64,000 bases of DNA from Macrocybe gigantea (lineage: Eukaryota > Basidiomycota > Agaricomycetes > Agaricales > Callistosporiaceae). A program made the translations under genes and the position numbers. The stretch lies in NCBI GenBank assembly GCA_011319805.1, contig SJRY01000146.1:124001-188000 (forward strand), in the 5' to 3' direction. Each line of letters opens with the position of its first letter. The stretch's first letter is position 1. Positions 11,693 through 21,145 of this stretch are shown here, piece by piece. A model generated the notes under the pieces. The model made no database searches. It was given only the letters and a program-made list of their open reading frames with translations, and was not told the DNA's origin.

Positions 11693-12755
11693 TTACACCA
11701 ATGAAGGAAAACAAGTTCTTAACTTCTGAGCAAATGATCCCCAATAGATTGGAGAATATGTATGCGATTGATATACATCTCTATGGTCCATCAGGTATGC
11801 TATTGCCATTGGTGCAGCTATCTCCTGCTCATAACAAACTGCATTCATCAATTGCAATAACAGCAACTGATGTTGACTTTGAATTTCTGCGCCTTGACTG
11901 CCGGGTGCATGTGACAAATGATAGCGATAACCGTTTCCCAGTGCTGTGAAGTTGAAAATGTTCTTCTGATTCTTTGTTGCATAGGACGTTATATAGAATG
12001 TGATGTTCCGTGCGTCTCCTCCATGTGTCAGTATTTTTATATCATTGTTGCAACATGCATTGACCAACACATCTGGATTCCATGCATTCACATAGCCATA
12101 TAGCCTTTTTGGTCCCCACTCCCCTGCTTCAGTGATGAATTCTTTGTTGCTGCACTGGAATGGTGCTCGTCATTTGCAGACCCATCGTCCTTGCTTGTCC
12201 TCTTTTAGGCAATGTTGTGGCTTGCACATGTGAATTTGTTCTGCATGAGCAAGGCTTAACTCAAACTTTTCCACTTCAGCCTCATAATCATTGTGATCAG
12301 GATTGGGTGGTCTGTTGAATGCGATTTCCCACTCAATAGGAATGGCCTTGATGGACTCCTCGCTTTCTAATCCAGGAACATATGCCCTTATATTGGCTTG
12401 GATGTAGTCCTGCACCTTTTCCTGAAATGCCTCTGATTGCAACAATTCCTGCACCTCATCTGCACTGGATGCATCTTTCATCCACAGCAGGCAATGGAAA
12501 TGAAGTGTTCCCCGACCCTGGGTTTCCACAACACCAAAGTATGCACCCAGTTCACCCAATACTCCCATCTCTGATTGCACTTGATGACCGCTGACTTTGA
12601 TGCCATACAGTATTTCCAATATTGCCTTGATCATGAACTGAAAGAAACATGCAGTGGCATATGGGTCACTTGTTATATTCTGGCCGTGCTCATGCTCCCC
12701 ATCAAGTTCTCCATGTCTATTGCAGCTCCTGTGAGTAACTGTGCAATAGGGTCTT
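11693..12755 (-). pseudogene. Helitron Rep (HUH) domain, decayed and truncated
   Basis: Helitron Rep nicks DNA with an HUH endonuclease fold. The HUH-containing stretch GYF-type core reads LGELGAYFGVVETQGRGTLH followed by FHCLLW near 12500-12560, giving the H-U-H pattern HFH. Upstream on the minus strand is YATACFFQFMIKAILEILYG, and downstream (11693-12091) is the YITSYATKNQKN block that normally carries the Rep tyrosines. Both blocks have frame breaks. The Rep N-terminal side is cut at 12755 by the Gyp1 LTR, and the sequence that should come next is not found on the far side of Gyp1. Confidence 0.86.
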
Positions 12756-13173
12756 TGCTATGCAAAACTAAGTCTGCACGCAGGTCACTCTAACTAACCC
12801 TTAGATGTGAGAGGTGGGGATAAGGATGCTATTACTAGCCAGCTCGAAGCTGGATTCTGCTATGTACAATTTAGGTATTTATACATTACGACTACCGAGC
12901 ACGGACCACGGCTATGCTATCCTCGTGTTATGTGAAACCCTAAGCCCTTGTCTGCATGAGTAAGGATTTGACTGCGCTCCGCATGTTGTCCTGCAGATGC
13001 TGTGTAGTGACCCTTTGCCCTGACCAATGCTGATGCATCGTTGTCATAGGGTTTCCTCGAGTCATTATATTATGTCTTGTTTGTCACATTGCGGTTTCTG
13101 TCACGTGTTCATCATGTGACTTTTGAGTCACGTGCCCATCGTCAAGATAACGATTAGTCCTGAAATCGCAACA
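12756..13173 (-). repeat. Gyp1 3' LTR
   Basis: Element orientation starts TGTTGCGATTT and ends TTGCATAGCA. It contains TATAAATA (12876-12883) and, 32 nt further on, AGCTTCGAGCT (12841-12851), the predicted transcript 5' end that matches the primer site. A polypurine tract (AAGAGGGGGGTAA) lies immediately inside it at 13174-13186. Confidence 0.92.
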
Positions 13174-13186
13174 TTACCCCCCTCTT
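13174..13186 (-). promoter_or_regulatory. Gyp1 polypurine tract
   Basis: On the element strand, AAGAGGGGGGTAA directly precedes the 3' LTR. This is the expected plus-strand DNA synthesis primer of an LTR retrotransposon. Confidence 0.85.
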
Positions 13187-13231
13187 AGGGATTGTGTCCT
13201 TGCAATCATGTTCTTCTTCCTCATCATCCTT

Positions 13232-16200
13232 CTAGTTCTCCTCGCGCTTGTCCTTGCCTACAACCTTTTGATTCCAATGCTGCTGCCACACCTGCCAGGC
13301 CATGTCCAGGCAGTCTTCGACTTCTTTCGGGTCCGTCATCCAGCTGGTAAGGGTCCTCTTCTTCAGGAGCATCTTCATTTGCTGATCACGTGGGTAGACC
13401 CAGACTTTATTAGCCGTGTGGTTGAAGAGGACCTTAGGCGATTGGGTCTGATGGAGTTGGGTGCATACTACTTTTTTTCGTGTGGATCGCGGCAGCAGTT
13501 GACGTTGTCCTTTTTCTAGGGATGGCGCCTTGGGGTTCTCACGATGAAATTTCGTGACCACGTTTGGCGCATCTTCATTGATGTTCTCGGCAGGTTCCCA
13601 AGTAGCGTCCTTGAGAGGATATCCCTTCCAATGTACTCTATACTGTAACTTTCCTCTGTTCCATCGAGAATTTATTACAGCCTCTACCTCATATTGTTTC
13701 TCTCCTTCTACGATGATGGGAGGAGGTCGTTTAAGAATTGTTACCACTTTCTGTCATGGAAACACTGGTGCCATGTATGGGGTGAGTTCGGACTCCTTTC
13801 AGACAGGATGAATTCTCCAGTGTTCCGGTAATTCGAGTTCGTACGCCAACTCTCCAATTCGCCATTTGACTTTGAATGGACCAAATCGTTTGTCATTAAG
13901 TTTATCAGTCGGTCGGTCAGTCGTGATATTAGTGCCTTCCAACCAGACTTGATCGCCCTCGTGGTATTCTCGGGTGGGCTTCTGTTTCTGATCATAAGTC
14001 CGTTTCATTGTCTCTGTGGCTTTCAATAAGGAGGTCTCAGCCTTGGTCCAAATTTCCTTCATCATTTCAGTGAACTCCTCAGCAGTTTGCAACTTAGCAT
14101 TATGCTTCGGAGGTTCTTTTCCAGTGTATGGATGTCACCCATGGTTCAAATAAAACGGGGAATATCTGGTCGCTGAGTGAATTCGATTGTTGTAGGAGAA
14201 TTCAGCCATCAGTAGCCAGTCTGCCCAGTCAGTTTGCTGATAATTCACAAAGAGTTTCAGGTACTGCTCAAGTTCCTGATTGACTCATTCCGTTTGTCCG
14301 TTGGTCTGTGGATGATACGGCATCGAAGGAGCTCCTTTGATTCCCAAAAGTGCATAGAGGTCAGTCATGAATGCAGAGACGAATTGTCCTCCTCTGTTGC
14401 TGATGACTTTCTTCAGGAGTCCATAACTCAAGAATATGGCATCGCATAGATTGCAAGCGACTCCTTCTGCCATAATTTCCATATTGACTAGTATGAATTT
14501 GGCTCCTTTTGTGAACTGATCTACTGTCACCATTATGCCGTTAAACCCTTGAGATTTGGGGAGGGGTCCAATGAGATCTACGGATATGATTTCCCATGGT
14601 TCCTTTGGTATTTCATTCAGGTGAAGTGGGGCGTGCTTCTGATCTCTGATGATCTTTGTCTGTTGGCATTTGTCACATCCTTTGACACACACCTTGATGT
14701 CATTCATCATTTTAGGCCACCAGAAGTTGCGCATGATTAACTCGTGCATCTTTGTTTGTCCTGGGTGTCCTGAGATCTGATCTGAATGATGGATTTCGAT
14801 GATCCATTCCCTTATATTTTGGCTTTTGGGAACGTAGTACCGTTTTAACCATATAACGATTCAGTCATTTTCCTCCCAGCCATGTTCGCCTTTGTCAAGA
14901 CGTTTCTGGATCTCAGGCTCTCTTTGTTTCCAAGCCCTTTTGATCTGGTCCAGGATGTCCTGAAATTCTGGTGTCAGTGTGATCTTCGCCATGAAAATCC
15001 AGCGAAAATTCTCTGGCTTTAGGAGTACGATGTTCTCATTATCGTTCTCCCCCTTCTCATGGTCTGGTCGTCTCGACAGACTGTCTGCCTTCATCATTGA
15101 TTTCCCTGGTTTGTGCTCCAGAACAAAGTCATAGTCCTGAAGTTCCAAGATCCAGCAAGCTTGTCTGCGATTCAGTTTCTGAGGCTTCCAGAAGTATTTG
15201 AGATTTTTATGGTCTGTCCAAATCTCGAATTTATGTCTAGCACCACAAAGGTATTGGCACTATTCTTCAAGTCTGGTCATAATTGCGAGCATCTCTTTGT
15301 CATAGATCTCATAATTCCGTTCCATCGGGTTCAATGACTTTGACATAAAAGCCACCGGTCTCCAGGTACCATTGGATTGTTCCTGGGAGAGGACACCTCC
15401 GATTGTGTAATTCGAGGTATCGACTTCCATTCAGAACTTTCCATCATCTTGGGGCATTGCAATGATCGGCGCTGAACAGATCTGATTCTTTAGTCCGTTG
15501 AATGCATCGTCTTGGGCTTTTCCCCATGTCCAATTGGCTTTTCCGGTCAGCTCCGTCAAAGGTTTCGCGATCTTTGCGAATCCCTCAATGAAGCATCGGT
15601 AGAAATTGCAAAAGCCTAAGAATTGTTGGACGTCTCTTTTACAGGTGGGTTTTGGCCATCCTTTGACACCTTTGACTTTGACAGGATCCATCTTGATGCC
15701 GTTTTCCGAGATGATCATTCCAAGGTACTCTACTTCCAGCTGATGAAAAGAACATTTCTCAGGTTTCAGGTAAAGCTTATTGTTTTTTAGCTTTTCCAAC
15801 ATGCATTGAATGAGTCGTCTGTGTTCATTCAAATCTTTATTGAAGATAAGAATGTCATCCATGTAGATTACTACATGTCCCTGATCGATTTCATCTTTAA
15901 AGATCATGTTCATCATGGTTTGGAAAGTAGCCAGTGAATTCGTCAGTCCGAAGAACATAACCAGGGGTTCGAACATTCCCTGGTTTGTCCGAAATGCAGC
16001 TTTCCATTCGTCGCCTTCTTTCATGTGGACGTTATTGTATCCCCATCGGATGTCAAGTTTCGTAAAGAACTTCGCTCCCTTTAGTTTGTCAATTAATTCC
16101 TGGATCAGAGGGAGCGGGTACTTGTTCTTTATCATCATGTTGTTTAACTTCTGATAATCCTGTATGGGTCATAGGGATCCGTCCTTCTTTTTTATAAAAA

Positions 16201-17352
16201 AGAAGGGTGAGGCCATTGGCGACTTTGATGGTCTGATTTGTCTGGTGTTCAGATTTTCATCTAAAAAGGCATCCAACTGTTTTTGTTTGTCCAGTGTCAG
16301 GGGATGGACCTTGCAATCCTGGAGTTTAGCTCCTGGGATGAGTTCGATTGCATGGTCCCAAGGTCATCACAGTAGTAATTCATCAAACGACTCTTTTCCG
16401 AACACTGAATCCTTGAAACAGTGGTATTCTTCCGGTATGATCTCTTCAAAGGTTTTAGCCTTTGTCGCTTTTGCCGTCGCTTCCACCAGTTTGGAAGCCA
16501 TCATTTGGAAAGCCCTTAGATGGAACTCTTGGTTCATGTTGATCATCAAGAGTTTCTCTCCATGTTTGAAGTCTACCTCATTTGTCTCGATAGAGGTGTT
16601 GTCATCTTTGGGGTTTCCTTTTCGGACAATCCACTGACACTCTTCAGGGCATCGATCAAAAGTGATCTTCTCTGTCTTCCAGTCGATCTGAGGGTTGTGA
16701 TGCTTAACCCACTCATAACCGATGAAGATCTGGCCCTTTCCGAGTTCAGTAACCAAGAAGACCATTCGCTCGACATGATCTTGGACCTGGACCCTTAGTT
16801 CAACATATTTGCATATGTTGCCCACCATGTTACAGGTTCCGTCTGCATTGTGGACTGGAATAGGAATCGGATATCTTTTTGTGTTGATCTCCTTTTCCTT
16901 AACAAACTTCCAATCTATGCAAGATCTGGTACATCCCATATCAAGCAGAGCTTTTATGCTGTAGGTTCGTCCAGTATCCAAGGTCGTAATTGTCAAGGGT
17001 ACATCCATCTGGTTTCCATTACTGCCTCTGACAAATCGTGGCTTTTGTCTGAGGTCAAGCAACATGTGCAGTGCATCGTGATCATTCATTTGATTGATCT
17101 CATGAAGCTTCTCCAATGAGATGTCCTTCTGTTGCGATTGATCTGTCCATGCCTTAAGGATTGTATATGCCTTAGACTCATCCTGCCGATAGATCTGCTG
17201 AGCCACCCAGGGTAGGGTGTATCCTTTTACAAGACCAAACTCTCGTGCACTTTCTCGTTCAAAGTATTCTTTAAGATCGGGAATGTCTCTTATATTAATA
17301 CTCGATGATACATAGTCAGCTGGCAAAGTGGTGCTTCTTCCCAGCTCTATTG
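13232..17352 (-). pseudogene. Gyp1 pol (PR-RT-RH-IN-chromodomain), inactivated
   Basis: Pol is entered in the -1 frame from gag. Protease: ALLDMGCTRSCID near 16930 (usual DSG is DMG). RT: the YMDD box is intact at 15854-15865. RNase H: EIWTDHKNLKYFW and DSLSRRP near 15080-15230. Integrase: HHCC zinc region near 14700-14780, first Asp in SVDLIG, but the second catalytic site reads ISNRGGQF, an Asp-to-Asn change; the Glu is in NGQTE. Chromodomain: YEVEAVINSRW...VHWKGYPLKDATWEP near 13590-13690, normally a targeting module for modified histones. At least six in-frame stops; most fall where a CGA Arg codon is expected (near 13744, 14284, 14860, 15431), which fits CpG decay. The reading frame ends at 13232 with a basic C-terminal tail. 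Confidence 0.9.
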
Positions 17353-17359
17353 AAAACCC
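17318..17359 (-). promoter_or_regulatory. Gyp1 programmed -1 frameshift signal at gag-pol junction
   Basis: On the element strand the gag frame reads CAG GGT TTT CAA TAG. It contains the canonical X XXY YYZ heptamer G GGT TTT (17353-17359). A 6-nt spacer carrying the gag stop follows, then AGCTGG (17341-17346), which can pair perfectly with CCAGCT (17318-17323). Slippage by -1 continues directly into the protease frame. This is read from sequence; activity is inferred. Confidence 0.8.
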
Positions 17360-18504
17360 TGTTTTAGCTCTTCGATCTTAGCAGTAGTGGCAGTAGTCTT
17401 GTCCTGCATTTCTACATTCCGTGCAGCATATTTCGGCTGGGGGTTCATTGGGCAATTACGTCTGATGTGCCCCTTCTGTCTGCACCAGAAGCAGCATCCT
17501 TCACGCCTCATCCGGTCGACGTCCATGGCGCTAGGGTCAGGCAGTCCTTGAGCATTACCGGTTGCTAGTGCCAGAGTTTGCTCCTTAGGTGCCATAGATC
17601 CCTGTGCCGGTTTCTGTGTTTGCTTGGGAGCAAATCGCTCCTTTGCAGCAAATTCCTTTTGGGCCTGGCGGTATTGCCGGTCCAGTTCCATCGCTCATTT
17701 ATACCACCAGTCGATGTCCTCCTCGCAGACACCTCCTAGTTCAATGATACATCATCCAAGTGCCTGGTCGAGTCCGTGTTTAAAGATATCGATGAGGGCA
17801 ATATCATTGTATTCCATCAATGGAGCCCAGCTCCGGAATTCAACAATGTAGTCTTCGACCGGTTGTCAGCATTGCAACAGTTCCTTAATCCAGATAATCA
17901 CATCGTTCTGTGTCTCTGTAGTCATGAAGAACTCACGGGCTTCCACCTTGAAGTTCTCCCAGTCTTTGAATAGTGGGAGGTGTCCAAGGGGATCTGTCCT
18001 GACTTCCGGAGTGTTTGCTGTTGCTGGCGTAATGATGTGGCCATGTTCCCAATCATCGTAGGTGGAGTGATTTCCGAACTCCTGCCTGCGTCCATTCAAT
18101 TCCATTTTGAACTCTAGCCACTCTTGTAGCTTAGAGTCTGCCCAATTCTGTGCACGTTCGGCCTTGCCTCCCGTGATCTGTTGCAACACATAGGTTATCA
18201 TGTCCCATTTGTTGGTTATTTCTTCTTTATCGAAGTAGACTTCCATACATTGGAGCCAACTTCTGATCAAGCCAGGATCCCCTTTGTATGGATCTGGCGG
18301 TTCCGATTTCATTCTCTTGTGCTTCTTGCCCAAGTCCAGTTCTTCTTTGATCACATCAACCAAAGTCCGTGTCGCATTCTGTACCTGTTCGGCCTGTTGA
18401 GGGTTGTTTCAGAGGGTGCCCCAGGCTAAGGCAAGAGGGTTGGCAGTGAATAAGGTGGTGAGGATGATAGTGATGAAACTGAAGAGGGTGGCGATGAGTT
18501 CCAT
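17347..18504 (-). pseudogene. Gyp1 gag, disrupted
   Basis: Gag packages the element RNA into virus-like particles. The capsid-like segment lies at 17866-18363 (DPYKGDPGLIRSWLQCMEVYF). A stop separates it from the nucleocapsid part, which has one CCHC zinc knuckle, CFWCRQKGHIRRNC, near 17460-17500. The likely ATG is at 18504 and opens with a hydrophobic ~24-residue run, MELIATLFSFITIILTTLFT, which is unusual for gag. A TGA follows at about 18410 before NNPQQAEQVQ. The frame ends at 17347 inside the frameshift signal. Confidence 0.83.
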
Positions 18505-19188
18505 AATGTGCGATGTAAAAGGGATGGGGTGTGTGATGTGATTTGTCGAGTAGTACCGTGTGGGCAGTGTGTGACTGTCGACTCCCACTTCGGTTGGATC
18601 CAGAGCAAAGGTGGTAGGTGCCTGTTAAACTGTGGATGGGTCAGCTCAAATCCTCGTCACAACGGGGATGCCCCAAACGGCAGTCAAGGTAGGTTTCCTC
18701 GTCAGAAGTCCCAGCAGTCTAGCAACTCCTTTCTCATTTCAGGTCAATACATGTTCCTGACAACGACTTTCAGGGGCATGTTTGAGTAGGGTGGTCGATG
18801 GGTGGGGACTGTCCACATGTCCGAGTCCTCCAGTCTCTCTTACTTCAGTACACCCTGGGTCAGCGAGCTACCCGGTCAGACGCGTGGTGGGACTCTCCAA
18901 AGATTATCCCAGCACAGCCTTGTGATGTTCAATTCGGACAGGGTCGGACTCAATGTTACCCCTAGTCCTCTTGCACTTCCAAATGCAATGAACAAGGACT
19001 GATGACAGAGACCAGAACAAAGGTTGGTGCGGGGTGGGGAGTGGTGGTGGAAAGTAAAAGTGTTAGTTTCGGTAGGGAATAGAGGTATAATGACGCAGCG
19101 GGTTCCTTTGGTCACACAGCACTTGAGGCCATCTGGCAACGAAGGAAGGGCGTGGAGGGAGTGAAGAGTAGTGAGGTGTGCAAGTGCT
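18505..19188 (-). other. Gyp1 5' leader
   Basis: Untranslated leader between the primer site and the gag start. Short ORFs occur on both strands but none has a recognisable domain. It probably holds packaging signals, though none can be identified by eye. Confidence 0.6.
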
Positions 19189-19199
19189 AGCTTCGAGCT
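19189..19199 (-). promoter_or_regulatory. Gyp1 self-priming primer-binding site
   Basis: On the element strand, 2 nt after the 5' LTR, the sequence is AGCTCGAAGCT. It is exactly complementary to AGCTTCGAGCT in the 3' LTR (12841-12851), 32 nt downstream of the TATA box. The 5' LTR copy of that segment (19287-19297) now has one mismatch. This matches the Tf1/sushi mechanism, where the transcript 5' end folds back as primer. No obvious tRNA-type site is present. Confidence 0.75.
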
Positions 19200-19201
19200 T
19201 T

Positions 19202-19619
19202 TGCTACGCAAAACTAAGTCTGCACGCAGGTCACTCTAACTAACCCTTAGATGTGAGAGGTGGGGATAAGAATGCTATTACTAGCCAGCTCAAAGCTGGA
19301 TTCTACTATGTACAATTTAGATATTTATACGTTACAACTGCCCAGCATGGACCATGACTATGCTATCCTCGTGTTACGTGAAACCCTAAGCCCTTGTCTG
19401 CATGAGTAGAGATCTGACTGCACTCCGTGTGTTGTCCTGCAGGTACTGTGCAATAAGCCTTCGCCCTAACCAATGCTGACGCATCATTGCCATAAGGTTT
19501 CCTCGAGTCATTTCACTAGGTCTTGTTTGTCGTGTTGCGGTTTCTGTCATGTGTTTATCATGTGGCTTTCGAGTCACATGCCCATCGTCAAGATAATGAT
19601 TAGTCCTAAAATCATAACA
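19202..19619 (-). repeat. Gyp1 5' LTR
   Basis: A 418-bp LTR equal in length to the one at 12756-13173 but with many scattered substitutions, mostly transitions. TATAAATA lies at 19322-19329. The degree of divergence suggests an older insertion than the Gyp2 copies. Confidence 0.92.
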
Positions 19620-19919
19620 ATGTCCTCCTCTACTATGACATAACCTCCATTTTCTTCATCAACAATTGAAGCATTGCCTGTATGGTGCACAACATTCATA
19701 ACCTCTCTGGGTATGTTGTCTTCAGGCAAATCTGCCAAACGCTCCTCTCTCACATCGATCTGCCCAAAATACTTCGTGTTGTTCTTCTTCAACCACAACA
19801 GTGTGCTTCTCACCTTCTCCCATCAAACATGAAACAGCTTCTTCAGTGGCTCTTTCAGCAACCTCCCTGCGCCTATGTATAACACCACGATGATTGATGG
19901 CAAAATCTGCACAGGTCAT
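19620..19919 (-). pseudogene. Helitron RepHel N-terminal fragment
   Basis: The minus-strand text LLWLKKNNTKYFGQIDVREE followed by RLADLPEDNIPREVM (19640-19810) matches the conserved segment near the N-terminus of fungal Helitron proteins. Acidic GGYVIVEED follows and breaks at the Gyp1 LTR. The expected intervening Rep sequence between this piece and the Rep piece ending at 12755 is missing, so Gyp1 sits at a deletion rather than a simple insertion. Confidence 0.7.
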
Positions 19920-20389
19920 GGCATTAAATCTCCCTTGATCATGGCCGCTACTTTGTCACTGTTGAGTGAGTATGTCACTATTGATCCTCGCATTGCACAC
20001 TGCAAACCATCCTTTCCACCATTGCCTCTTCTCTGTCAGTCTCGCTCCCTCTGTCACTTGCCTCTCATGTCACTCACATCCCTCCAGCCTGCTAGTCCAG
20101 ATGACGAAGACAACGACAACACCTGTGAGATGCACCTCTACTTCCTGTCTTCCCAATTCCTCATCCACACCTGCAGCCTTAAACCCAGAACTCACTATTT
20201 ACCAGTGGCCTGTCACCTTTTCCAAAGCCCATGAGGCACTTGCCACCATCCATGCTGAGCAATCACACCGCCTCCATCCCCTCCCTGCTTATGACATCCA
20301 GGGCGAAATCATTAATCCCACCCAATACCGCGCTCATCTTTAAGGTGCCATTGTCCACATGGATTTCTCCCTTACTTACTGGAACATCA

Positions 20390-20709
20390 TGTTAGGCTAG
20401 ACGAATCTCAGAAGGACTCGGGCAGACTAAGTGCGAGAGTGGTCTTGAGATGATGGCAAAAGGAATATTAAGCCTAGTGCTACTGGTACATCTGGGAGTC
20501 CTTATATACATTACAGTACTCAAGCATGGACCATGGGCTGCGCAATGCTGTGGACTGCAGATGAGTAAGACTGGAAGGAGATGACTCAGGATGACTAGGG
20601 AAGTGGGATGACTCGATGGCTGCACGCTGCGCAGCATGGCGGGGAAGATAAGGGATGTGGGAAAGATAAGATAAGAAAATGAATGGTCCTTTGGGTGACG
20701 TCCGTAACA
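20390..20709 (-). repeat. Gyp2-A 3' LTR
   Basis: 320 bp, TGTTA...TAACA. On the element strand it is preceded by the purine-rich tract AGAGAGGGTGA (20710-20720). Confidence 0.95.
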
Positions 20710-20746
20710 TCACCCTCTCTGTAGATTCGCATCCTCGCGAAAAACC

Positions 20747-21145
20747 TTAGTCCAACTGTCCCCACCCAGTATTGGTCTCCCAGGCGGTCGCTGCATGTGG
20801 GGCCCATGTGTGAATGAGCTCTTCATTATAGGCACGGATGTGATGGAGTGTGGTGGCGAGGAGTTTAAGTCGCCGGTTTTCTGTGCGAAGCATTTCCATT
20901 GCCTCGCGAAGCGCGATACGTTCAGCTGCAGTGGGGCCGGTCCCATCAGGGGTTCGCCTGGTCCAGAGGTGCATGTGGACGGTCATAACATAGCACATAT
21001 ACACGCCAAGTGTGATGGCAAGGGGGTCCATGTAGTCACTGCCATTGAGAATCCTTGCTAGATTCTCATGGTCGTTTGGGTGGTTGGGGGTAGGTGTGCG
21101 GCTATCATCGCTGCTGTCAATGCTGATGGGGGCGTTGGTGGTCAT
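20747..21145 (-). CDS. Gyp2-A ORF3, accessory protein of unknown function
   Basis: A 132-codon ORF after pol. Its ATG overlaps the pol stop as ATGA, suggesting termination-reinitiation. The protein starts MTTNAPISIDSS, has a central LARILNGSDYMDPLAITLG segment and a helical ERIALREAMEMLRTENRRLK stretch that could form a coiled coil, and ends NTGWGQLD. No signal peptide, membrane segment, protease or nucleic-acid motif is seen, so it does not look like env. Copy B has the same ORF at identical length with about 20 substitutions. The frame is open although this copy's gag and pol are full of stops. Neighbouring LTR and purine tract follow directly. Function unknown; not recognised from other gypsy elements. 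Confidence 0.72.
   Translation of the reverse strand: MTTNAPISIDSSDDSRTPTPNHPNDHENLARILNGSDYMDPLAITLGVYMCYVMTVHMHLWTRRTPDGTGPTAAERIALREAMEMLRTENRRLKLLATTLHHIRAYNEELIHTWAPHAATAWETNTGWGQLD

Larger units (their letters stand above)
12756..19619 (-). mobile_element. Ty3/gypsy chromovirus Gyp1, full structure, inactive
   Basis: The element has two 418-bp LTRs (12756-13173 and 19202-19619) and reads gag, protease, RT, RNase H, integrase, chromodomain on the minus strand. The polypurine tract borders the left LTR and a self-complementary primer site borders the right LTR. The flanking pentamers (GTCTT left, ATGTC right) do not match, so the insertion site is rearranged. Stops in every pol domain and a lost integrase Asp show it is dead. 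Confidence 0.93.

Noticed and set aside
12756..19619. Possible TSD for Gyp1
   Set aside because: GTCTT and ATGTC share only GTC in shifted positions; shifting the LTR ends by a few bases does not give a 5-bp match.
20392..20637. LTR-internal ORFs (MLRS...QPSSHPTSLVI type) repeated in every Gyp2 LTR
   Set aside because: They are inside LTRs, cover the promoter and transcript start, and have no domain; repetition reflects the LTR, not a gene family.
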